Below are positions 11,950 to 44,072 of a DNA stretch of 64,000 bases, piece by piece. The stretch covers positions 108,245 through 172,244 of the forward strand of contig MPNW01000037.1 of the NCBI GenBank assembly GCA_011800805.1, written 5' to 3'. The first letter of the stretch is position 1. The number at the start of each line of letters is the position of its first letter. A program made the position numbers and the translations under genes. The stretch comes from Hirudo medicinalis. Its lineage: Eukaryota > Annelida > Clitellata > Hirudinida > Hirudinidae. The notes beneath the pieces are model-generated. The model saw nothing but the letters and a program-made list of their open reading frames with translations, was not told where the DNA came from and ran no database searches.

Positions 11950-12505
11950 ACGATGACGATAAGGATGATGAAGATGATGATGACAATAAGGATGATGAAG
12001 ATGACGATGACAATCAGATGATGAAGATGATGATGACAATAAGGATGATGGTGATGACTGACAATAAGGATGAAGATGATGACGATGATGACAATAAGGA
12101 TGATGATGATGACGCTACGACTATGAGGATGAAGACGATGACGACGACGAAGAAGCAGCATGTGTTGGATATATTGGTTATGATGATGATAAAGATGATG
12201 ATTATCTTGAATGGTTAAAATTTTAAGAACATTCACCTCAAAATGGAACCATAAATCATGCAATTATGCTTTTTTGTGCCTTTTTGTAGCATCCGTCAAA
12301 CGGAGTTGTTATAATGTATTAAATGACATTTTATGCAATTATTTTAACGGATGGATGGATGGATGGATGCAAAAGGGGATGATCAGATAGAAATTCGGAT
12401 AATTGATGGATGGATAGATAGATGAATGGATAGATGGATGGATGGATGGATGGATGGATGGATAGATAGATGAATGGATGGATGGGTGGATGGATGGACG
12501 GGTGT
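11950..12505 (+). repeat. GAT/GACGAT and GGAT microsatellite block
   Basis: Imperfect (GAT)n/(GACGAT)n runs at about 11950-12205 and (GGAT)n at about 12350-12505, separated by unique AT-rich sequence. Poly-Asp, poly-His and Ile-Pro-Ser-His-rich open frames here are repeat artefacts. The N at 12605 follows closely. Confidence 0.9.
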
Positions 12506-12956
12506 TTCCAACAAATTCCCATCTGTCATCTTAAAATGAGAATAAATAAATAAAGACATTATCAGAATTGACATTATTTTAATTATTAACATTAAGAATT
12601 AACANAAAGATTAAAAAGATGTCAGCAGATAACTTTGGAAAATAGGAGAAGCAAAGCCTCATCGAGGCTTACAAAATTTTATCGGGAGGGAAGGCCTTTT
12701 ACCTCAACAGTTTTTCGAACCCACAAAACCCACTCAGACACCTGTACATTTGATTTCTTTTAAGAGATAAATAATTCTGCCTTCAATTAAATGAGTGCAA
12801 TTAAACACTACTATAATAAATATAATAAATATAATAAATACAATAAATACGAATCACCATTAATATCTTCGAACGACAATTTATTTAACAATCCGAACGA
12901 ATGCCCGGATTGATCGTTTTGTGATCGCGAACAATTCATTTCCTCCAACCAATCAG

Positions 12957-14223
12957 CAACGAGAGGATCAGCGTGGTGAAGATCCTGAGGGTGTGCAGAG
13001 TCCTTAGACCACTCAGGGCCATCAACAGGGCTAAGGGGCTCAAGGTGATGATGACGACGGCGACGGTGATGGTGGTGATGATGACGATGAAGATGATGAT
13101 GATGATTATGATGATGGTTTCATAAATGCTTTCTTGTAATTACATATTCTCCTACATTACCAGGACTGCCGTTACTCTAAACTCTAAAATGTAATAATAA
13201 TTATGACTGTTACGACTGACTAATTATGACTAATTATGACTAATTATGACTAATTATCATGCACTTGCAATTGAACAGCACGTGGTCCAGTGTGTGGTGG
13301 TGGCCGTCAAGACCATCTACAACATCCTCCTCGTCACCTTCCTGCTCGAGTTCATGTTCGCCGTCATCGGGGTTCAGCTGTTCAAGGTGATGATGGTGGT
13401 GGTGATGATAATGATGGTGATGATATTGATGATGATGACGGTGGTGGTGATGATACTGATGGTGATGATATTGATGATGATGATGGTGGTGATGATAATA
13501 ATGATGGTGATGATATTGATTATGATGATGGTGGTGATGATGATAATGATGGTGATGATATTGATGATGATGGTGGTGGCTGATAGTGATACCTTATGAT
13601 AGCGATGATAACAGTAAGAACGGTAATGATGTCGATGCCAACGGTGAAGATCTATGTCAGCGTTGGTTTTTTTTGTCTTTGTCACCAGGGTGCCTTTCAC
13701 GAATGCAACGACCAATCTAAGCTGACCAAGGAAGAATGCCAGTGAGTCGGAGGCACTTAATGACCTCATTGTTTGATTCCTTAATTAATTTATAATTATT
13801 ACAACAAATAACATTGAATTAGACTTATATCAGTCAATGAAATATAAATATAAATGCAGAAATATAATAATTACATAACTGTTAGATTACATTATAATAA
13901 GACTGGAAATGATGAGATAAAAAGTAAACAGTAGTCCTCCATGTAGCAGAAACATCTATCAACCTGCAGATATCTATCTACCTATTATCAAAACACACCC
14001 CCACGTGACACAAAAGATTAACAATCACGTTAAAAAAAACTCACATTACCGACGAATCACATTTCAACGACCTCAGGGGCGAGTTCGTTCAGTTCAAAGG
14101 TGGCAACGTGTCGAAGCCCTTCGTCGAGAGGCGGCAGTGGAACAACAGCAACTTCAACTTCGACGACGTCAGCCAGGGCATGCTCACCCTCTTCACCGTG
14201 GCAACCTTCGAGGGGTGGCCAGA
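12957..14223 (+). CDS. Cav1 (L-type) calcium channel alpha-1, four domain-III exons only
   Basis: Four exons with AG acceptors and GT donors join in phase: 12957-13044 (88 bp), 13279-13386 (108), 13689-13741 (53) and 14077-14223 (147). They encode domain III S4 ([20 protein letters not shown]), S5 (starts [15 protein letters not shown], ends VIGVQLFK), the turret ([11 protein letters not shown]) and the pore loop ending [10 protein letters not shown]. The TFEGWP pore motif and [15 protein letters not shown] are Cav1-type, unlike the TGEGWP of the Cav2 gene nearby. All frames are intact with no disabling change. No preceding (S1-S3) or following (S6 to domain IV) exon was found between 10 and 20 kb. 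It is therefore either a gene with repeat-swollen introns whose neighbours lie elsewhere, a fragment, or a contig placed here by assembly. Confidence 0.85.
13385..13580 (+). repeat. GAT/GGT microsatellite inside a Cav1 intron
   Basis: Imperfect (GATGATGGTGGT)-like repeats fill the intron between Cav1 exons two and three, starting at the splice donor itself (GTGATGATGG). A related (GAT)n run starts at the donor of the first exon (13045-13120). Confidence 0.88.
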
Positions 14224-14261
14224 GTCAGTCTAAGTGGACTTAAGAAAATAAATTTAAAATT

Positions 14262-14590
14262 AAATTATGATGATGACGATGATGATGGTAATTATTATAG
14301 CCATTATTACCGACCATCACCGAGCCAGTGTTATTGCATAATGATTACAATTGCTCGCCAACAATCATCGCTTCATTATCGCCATCACGTCATCATTATC
14401 ACCATCACGTCATCATTATCACCATCACATCATCATTATCACCATCTCGTCATCATTATCACCATCTCATCATCATTATCACCATCATCATCATCGTGGT
14501 CGTCATCATCATCATCATCATCACCATCATCATCATCGTGGTCGTCATCATCATCATCATCATCACCATCATCATCGTGGTCGTCGTCAT
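14262..14590 (+). repeat. GAT and CATCAC/ATC microsatellites
   Basis: A short (GAT)n at 14262-14287 is followed by (ATCACCATC)n/(CAT)n at about 14380-14590 in higher-order ~33-36-bp units (gtggtcgtcatcatc). Open frames in all phases here give poly-His, poly-Ser and poly-Ile strings and are not genes. Confidence 0.88.
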
Positions 14591-14822
14591 GCTGATGTCT
14601 TTCTTACTATTGTTAACATCACTTGCTAATCAGTCGTCGTCATCACTCTCCATTGTTGATCTCGACTCCTCTCCGTTTCCAACAGCAACGGGGATTATCA
14701 TCATGACCACCAGTCCATAATCTCTTGTTTTTGTGGATCAATTCTGCACTCTGCCTTGCGTTGAAAATTCCACACATAAAAAAACAAACATTTAAAATGT
14801 CATTTTATTCGTTCAAATATGA

Positions 14823-14936
14823 TTAAATATTATTTTAAATAACTATAATTAAATATTATTTTAAATAACTATATTTAAATATTATTTTAAATAACTATAA
14901 TTAAATATTATTTTAAATAACCACAATTAAATATTA
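14823..14936 (+). repeat. 26-bp AT-rich tandem repeat
   Basis: About four copies of a 26-bp unit (aaatattattttaaataact plus ataatt) with single-base variants between copies. Confidence 0.85.
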
Positions 14937-15599
14937 ATTCAAACTAATTTAATCACAAACGCAGACATCAAACAGAGGTTGAAAATGCTAAAAATCCTGA
15001 AAGACATGACTTAAATCTTTGTGCGTGGACAAATCCCCTAATTTGATTTTTCCAGAAATTCGTGTGTTCGTGGGTTTCAACATTTTTCAAAATTCAAGAA
15101 TTAATGTGAAAATAAAAATAGCACAAGAAATTTTTAAAAACTCGTCCTTGCAATTCATTCGTCCTTAAAAATATTGTGCAATAAATTCTCAAAATTAACA
15201 TTTAATGACTGGCAATCGAGTCCATAAAGTATTTCAAGAATTACAAAAAGGAATGCATTACTTAGGATTGATTAATTAATTTATCACATAAACACTGTCC
15301 ACAGCAGCATCTCCATCAATCAATTCTCGTATAATTACTTGCGTTCTTCATCATTTTATTCATCCATCCATCACTCATACACCCATCTTTTCATCCACAA
15401 TATCCACAGAAGATGTCAGGTTGGATCCGGGGCCAGGTACCATCAGAATGTTATTGCCTCCTTGTCATTGAGACTCGAGTGGTTTATTGAATTTTTTGAA
15501 TAATTTATAAACATGTTCTTCTTTTTTCATATTCATTAAAAGCATTTGGAGATTTTCTGCAGAGATTTTTCCTTTCTGATTGAGTGGTCTTAAATTCAT

Positions 15600-16000
15600 T
15601 ATTCATCCATCCATTAACATATCAATTCTTCCATCCATCCATTAGCATATCCATCCTTCCATCCATTCATTCATCCATCCATCCATCTATCCATCCATTC
15701 ATCTACCCACCAATCCAACAATCCACCCATTCATCCATCCACCCATCCATCCATCCATCTATCCATCCACCTATCCATCCATCCATCCATCTAGCCATCC
15801 ATCCATCCATCAATCCACTTAATNCGTCGTCATCGTCATCATCATCATCATCACCGCCGCCGCCACCATCACCATCATCATCACCACTACCACCATCATC
15901 GTCATCATCGTCGTCGTCGTTAAGGTCATCATCACCGCCACCGCCACCATCCATCCATCCATCCATCCATCCATCCATCCATCCATCCATCCATCTATAT
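15600..16000 (+). repeat. ATCC array, N, then CATCAC array
   Basis: (CATC)n/(ATCC)n from 15600 is interrupted by an ambiguous base at 15824. Right after it come (GTC/ATC)n and CCGCCACCATC repeats, then another (ATCC)n to 16000. The N lies exactly at the switch of repeat type. Confidence 0.9.
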
Positions 16001-16497
16001 GCATGGCATCAAATATTCTCCTTAGAATTGTTCCTCTCAGGCAGATCCTCCACTTCCTCGTGGACAAGATGAAAGCAATTTCTCACTCAATGACGTCACT
16101 TATTTGTAGTTGTTATCTACTTTTAAATTTTCAAATTAACTGTTTTTATTAAATTATAATTTCACAAAATAGTGTCATTTTTATTACATTAATAATTATT
16201 TCCACGCATAAAATCATTTTAAAATTTATAAAAAAAAAAATGTTTTACAATAATCTGACTTGATGGAATTAAAGGAAGTTATTTTTATTTGATCACGTAG
16301 AATAATATTTGACATTTGCAATTTTAAAAATCATTTAGCATAATAAAATGAGTCCTTTGAAACAGTGCGTTTCCAATCCACAATGCCATTCCTCACCTGT
16401 AGCTATCAGGAATACCTACGCTCTTTCCATATTTTTTTACCATACTTTCATAATTACGATGCATGGTCATGATCACATGATAATAATATTATTAATC
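16001..16497. other. AT-rich non-coding spacer
   Basis: No supportable gene. A short non-repetitive patch at 16040-16110 has an AG preceding an open stretch of about 22 codons but no family resemblance and no partner exon. Confidence 0.4.
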
Positions 16498-16845
16498 CCA
16501 TCCATCCATCCATCCATCCATCCATCCATCCATCCATCCATCCATCCATCCATCCATCCATCAAAACGAAACCTTGGTTATGATGATGGTCGTCTCAAAC
16601 ACACAGTGGTTTAATTTGAGTCCTCTGAACGAGTTATTGATCGTCAAATTTGAAGTGCATGAAGGCCAAAATGATGACGACGAAGAAGACGACGATGACA
16701 ACGACAAGCACGGTGGTGATGATGATGATGATGATGGTGAGTATGACAATGATGATGATGACGCCGACGACGATGATAGCGACGATGGAGGCAGAGTGGG
16801 GATGATGATGACGATGATGATGATGGTGACGATGATACATGAGAT
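16498..16845 (+). repeat. (ATCC)n followed by GAT/GACGAC microsatellite
   Basis: A perfect (CATC)n run of about 65 bp at 16498-16563, then unique sequence to about 16660, then imperfect (GAT)n/(GACGAC)n to 16845. Acidic and His-rich open frames here are repeat-derived. Confidence 0.9.
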
Positions 16846-16869
16846 TGTGCAAGAGTCATTCTCCGAATG

Positions 16870-17095
16870 ACGAAAACCTCGAAGGTGGTTGTCACGGTGA
16901 CGGCGGTTCCTGGCGCTAATGACTGGAGCGGCTTTAAATAATTGCGCCTGCGCTAAGCTGCTCCGACGCCTGGTGAAGTCTGCTGATGAAAAATGGTGGA
17001 AAGATGGATGGAGGGAATATGACTGGCGCTAACAATGGACTGCGTCTGCGCATGTCAGCGTTTGTCCCTGCGTCGCTGTTACGATTTCGAGATGC
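16870..17095. other. GC/CpG-rich island of unknown role
   Basis: A compact ~225-bp patch much richer in G+C and CpG than the AT-rich flanks, with repeated 'tggcgctaa' and 'tgcgcctgcgct / ctgcgtctgcgcatg' motifs that resemble NRF-1-type GCGC elements. No credible exon. It could be a CpG promoter or a fragment of a divergent element. Confidence 0.3.
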
Positions 17096-17814
17096 AAGAT
17101 GTTCTCATTAAATCCTTGATTCCTTTTAATTATTTATAATTAATGGCATTCAATTTGAAGAATTCTGGAAAATGCACTCCAGAATCTGAGTTAGCTGTCA
17201 CGAATATGGTTGCATTTTGTCATCAAATGAGATTTTTTTCCTATAATTCACGAATTTATTAATTAGCTTAAATTATTTTTGAACAATTAAAGGGTCATTT
17301 ATTGTTAATAAATTGTTATTTATTAGAAATTAATGATGAAAAAGATGTCGAGGTTGAAATTTATGGAAATCACTGGGAAGGTTGCAAGTTGCTCGTGCTG
17401 ATGGCAGACGTTGAATTACAAACAACAACAACAACAATAATATTGTTAATAATAAAATTCACATTAATAAATATAAATTGCAATAAAATAATTTAAATGA
17501 TAATAAATATTCCCTGTACGAATTCAGTTTACAACGATAACATGTTCAGCTAAACATGATTATTATCATGACAAGTTACTCAAAATATGCCAATAAACAT
17601 ACATGTATTCGTGCGACAATAATGATTACAAGCAATTATTTTAATATTTGCCTTACGTCTTCGTGAAAGATGTTCTGATGATTGCATGACAGAAAATACC
17701 AGCAGATATTATTTGAAATTAGGATGGATTTTGCGGTGATGATGCGCTGATGTGCTGTCCTGGTGGGGTCCCTGAGTGCACAGTAGGCACAAATGTGACT
17801 TAGACGAGATGCCA
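17096..17814. other. AT-rich non-coding interval
   Basis: No gene was seen on either strand; only short low-complexity open frames. Confidence 0.4.
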
Positions 17815-18130
17815 GATGGATGGATGAATGGATGGATGGGTGAATGGATGAATGGATGGATGGATAGATGGGTGGATGGATGGATGGGTGAATGGATGGA
17901 TGGATGGATGGATGGATGAATGGATGGATGGATGAATGGATGGATAGATGGGTGGATGGATGGATGGATGAATGGATGGATGGATGGATGAATGGATGGA
18001 TGGATGGATGAGTAGGAGGATTAATGGATGGGTTGGTGGATGGTTGAAAAGTTGCAAGAATGTACGCAAAGACAGATTTTTAGGATGTATAGATGGATAT
18101 GTGTGGATGGATGGGTGGATGGATGCATGT
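17815..18130 (+). repeat. (GGAT)n microsatellite
   Basis: About 200 bp of GGAT/GAAT/GGGT repeats (17815-18015) with a short satellite run at 18100-18125. The 199-codon open frame on the minus strand is only this repeat read as Ile-His-Pro-Ser. Confidence 0.92.
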
Positions 18131-18418
18131 ATAGTATGCATGGCAACAGCGTCTTGACGTGTTGCTTCCACCGGTAGCATCGAGTCTAACCTGCCTTGAG
18201 GTGGTGGAGATGAGAGCTGCTGAGAAAAGTGAGGGGAGCAGCAGCTACAGATGACGAAGATATTGATCAACAACTGTTTTGAGGATGATAATTTTTCAGC
18301 AACAATAGCATTAACAGCCAACATCACTAATGATGTTAGTGATGACAACAGCGAATTTGGTTTTATTGTTTGCAATAATAATGCACCAAGTGACTGCATT
18401 CTTAAACTTCATTAATAA

Positions 18419-18515
18419 TGACACGATGACATCATGTAAATGTCATCACGTGTCACGATGACGTCATGTAAATGTCATCACGTGTCACGATGACGTCGTT
18501 AAAGACGTCATGCAA
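18419..18515 (+). repeat. 32-bp tandem repeat carrying CRE and E-box palindromes
   Basis: About 2.7 copies of a 32-bp unit (tgtcacgatgacgtcatgta then aatgtcatcacg). The unit contains a CRE-type palindrome (TGACGTCA at 18459-18466; TGACATCA and TGACGTCG in the other copies), and a CACGTG E-box lies at each unit junction. A further GACGTCA half lies at 18503-18510. It lies about 1.9 kb past the Cav2 3' end. It may be regulatory or only repetitive. Confidence 0.6.
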
Positions 18516-18529
18516 TGTCATTGGGAACA

Positions 18530-20190
18530 GCTTATTATCAGAAGCACAAAGCAGCAGGCACTCGTGAAGGACAATTTTAGTGATTAATTATTTTACCAGT
18601 TAGGAAGTTATTATCACATTATTGATGAAAACAAACGTCCAACGCTTAAAAAAACATTTCAAATGATTGCCAAATAAATTAATTATGAAATGAAAATATA
18701 ATATTCCTAATAATTAACGGGAATATTTTTTTGCTTTTTTTTCTAAAAATTTTTGAAAGGCAGAACTTCTCTCCATGTGGAAGCTTTGTAAATGTTGTGT
18801 CGAACAATGGAGTCCATTAAGGTCATTGAGGTCTTTGCTTTGCCGCGAAGCGATTTTTGTGTATTTTTTGAGAAATATCTTAAATTATGATTTCAATTCC
18901 AAACTCGGCGTCGATATTTAAGAATGAAATAATTACTCAATATTAAAATTAATTAATATTCTATCCACATTTTCCTCAACTTTCCGATGAGTCCACAAAT
19001 TACAATAACAGTTAGCAGAACTATAAATAATATTAATATTAATATTAATATAATCCAACAACTATCAACTCGGACTTGCAATGAACATTATTTTGAAGTT
19101 TCAGTAAAAATTTGCTTTTAAAAAAGTCAAAAGAATAATTTATTTAATGAATTTTATTTTTTTTTTTTTTTGCTTTTCATTCCGGTTTTAGCGGTTTCTT
19201 GAGATGTCCCACGTAAATCGTCTTTAAACGAAAAACTCAATTCTCAAAAGTTTAGACTTATTTTAATTTTTCCTCTTTAAGAAATTTCTGACCTTCTGAT
19301 CGCAATTTAAGATCTAAAGACAGCCAACTGCACTTGGTGTAGATTTGAAATATTTGCAAATTTTCATTCCTTGGCAAGGGAATTTAGCAATTAGAAGCAT
19401 TTTATCGATTGATTTATTGAACGATTAGATATTGGTAATCAACAAATCCTACTATTTTGAGATCGAATAATTCATGTATGTTCAACAATAGCGTATCAAT
19501 AAGAAATGTAAAACCTTGTACTGTTAATCACGAAAGGAAGGTTTTAGAATCATTTTTCAAAAATCAAAGAAGGTTGCACGCGTGCGTGAGAGAGTGAAGA
19601 AAAGAGAGATGGTTTTCAAAGCTGCAAGAAAAACATTGTCGATGTCATGAAAAATTCGAGAATATTAAGGTTTTTTTTGTTGAAACCAAAATTTAATGTG
19701 AAAAAAAGGAGAAAATACAAAAGACAGGAAAATACAAACTGTACACGTTGACATGTTGTAATGAATGCCCTAAAGTTCGAAAATCCTTAAAACTAACTCG
19801 GAGATAAGGAGCATGAAAAATCATGGAATGTTCTATATTGTCCAATTCAAATCCTATGGATCGATCCCAAACAAAAACATCGACGACTCCTAAAAATATA
19901 GAAATATCGAAGTGAGAAGGAGTTTTAATTCTTTACAAACAGTTGAGTTGATTGCATAAATTCTTCAAAGTTACAGCACGAAGTTCGAACAAAAAACTTC
20001 AGGAAACAATCACAGATGACGAAGGTGAAGGTTAACATTGAAAACACCAATTTAAAATTATTTCTCGAAATGCAAATTAAAAATTATTTTTAAAAATTAG
20101 TAATTGGCTGAAATTTAAATGAATTGATTAAATTTTAAGTAAATTAAGAAAAGCTGATGTAAGGATGATAAAATTGAATAAAATAAAAAA
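18530..20190. other. AT-rich non-coding interval beyond Cav2
   Basis: No supportable exon on either strand. Contains homopolymer T/A runs and an AATATT run near 19030. Confidence 0.5.
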
Positions 20191-20199
20191 TAAAATATC

Positions 20200-20205
20200 T
20201 TTATT
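20200..20205 (-). terminator. Candidate Cav2 polyadenylation signal
   Basis: AATAAA on the minus strand, about 230 bp past the Cav2 stop codon, in a very AT-rich 3' flank. Several overlapping AATAAA-like runs occur nearby, so this is one of several possibilities. Confidence 0.4.
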
Positions 20206-20374
20206 AATTTTTATTAATTAATAACCTTCATTATTATTAATTATTTAAAATTATTCATATTAATTATTTATTATTTTGAAAACAACTCAAACGACTATGA
20301 AATTAAGAAAAGCTTCCAAAATGTCAGCTACAATGCTAGGACGATCTTGCTGCGGTAGATGTGCACCGTGGTGG

Positions 20375-20433
20375 TGATGGTTATGATGCTGATGATGTCG
20401 GTGGTGATGATGATGATGATGATGATGATGGTA
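20375..20433 (+). repeat. GAT microsatellite in Cav2 3' UTR
   Basis: (GAT)n ends one base before the Cav2 stop codon, so it is the first thing in the 3' UTR (as CAT repeats in the transcript). Confidence 0.8.
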
Positions 20434-42781
<22,348 letters not shown>

Positions 42782-44072
42782 TTCTTCCAAAAGTCAGACC
42801 GAACAAAGTATTTTCAAACCCAAAGATCTTCGAATCCAGTTTTAGGCAAACGGCAGGAAAATATTGCTTTATCAGAGTCTTTATACTCTTAAAATGTTTC
42901 CTTTTCTTCCTAAGATTTATTCCGAAAAGTTGCAACAAACGATTCAACCAAATCTACCTCTCATCAATATAGGATCCTTAAACAATTTGTCATTATGTTC
43001 GATGTTTAATCAATTCTTCTAACTTATTTAACGCGAAGTGCACTGTCCAAAGGGCATTCGTCATCGCTGCAGTCGGAATTGAAATGTATCCCGGCTCTTG
43101 GACACGATCGGCGTGCATTTCAAAACACGGTCCTATGCTGACGGCGTAGTGCAAGCAGCAATCGAAAAATTAGGTGAGCCGTTGCACAACCACACGCACG
43201 CCTTCGAACTTGTGCACGTGTGAAATCGATTACACCCTCGGCATTTACTCCCGCCCGCCACATAACAAAAACCCCTCCTAGACTCAGATTTTTTTGCTCA
43301 ATTCTAAAGCTTAGAAGTTGAAATTTAAGTCCATCCCTGGAGGCTATATATCTGCTACAAGGGCCCAGGGCTCCAATGTGACGTCACGTTTCCGCCTGCT
43401 CTGCATCTAAAAATAGATCGATATCCTTTTGGCATTCTGTCTATTAGCATATTCTCTCCTGTGACCTCTTGAGCGAAACTTCCAATTCCAATTCTCTTAT
43501 TGCGGCTCGTTCTCCTCCATGAAGTGAACCTAATCAATCGTCATTGCTAACTTCTATGGAAGTCAAACATTTAAAGTTATTGTTATTAACGTTACCATAG
43601 TTTTTAAGCAATCGTAATAACTAAAGATGAAAAGTTTACTAATAATTATATTCAGTAAAGCATGAAGACCACCTTTGCTTAAAACATCGATTGTGCGTGA
43701 TGCACATGGTCGGGTAATTGGTCTTATGGGAGTCTTCTTCTTCCTGAAGGTAGCCATGTGCAGACCACCCAGCTTGATAAAATCACAGACATGAGGGCAA
43801 TAAAACGCCGGAGGCAAGTGAATATTCCAAATTATTAGCATTAACAAAACTAAACATAATGATATTCAACACTTGACGTCCCTTGAAAAGTTAAAACCAT
43901 TCAACATTCAACCCTGTAAAGCTATATTAATATGACTACTGGCACAACCATTTCTTTTACTTCTGAACACGATGAAAAGGTGTTATCATAACACCTTCAT
44001 TAATAATTAAAGTAGTTATAAATACTTCATTCAAGATTTAATGCTCAAACAGATTATAAATTTAAAATGGGT
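42782..44072. promoter_or_regulatory. Cav2 5' flank / POP1 3' flank
   Basis: No exon was seen. A CpG-richer stretch at about 43020-43270 and a TATATA element at about 43344-43350 make this the likely Cav2 promoter/5' UTR region (transcription leftward). It also holds the POP1 3' UTR at its right end. The exact transcription start cannot be placed from sequence. Confidence 0.3.

Noticed and set aside
13246..13769. Open frames in GAT repeats on both strands
   Set aside because: Only 13279-13386 is exonic (Cav1); the rest is poly-Met/Val/Ile or poly-Asp from the microsatellite.
14005..14720. Ser/His/Ile-rich open frames
   Set aside because: Driven by CATCAC repeats. The real exon (14077-14223) uses a different frame from the one that reads through.
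16040..16110. Possible exon between ATCC arrays
   Set aside because: Short open stretch with an AG before it, but no partner exon, no family match and low-complexity neighbours.
17800..18399. 199-codon minus-strand open frame rich in Ile-His-Pro-Ser
   Set aside because: GGAT microsatellite translated; no family, no splice structure, no conserved motif.
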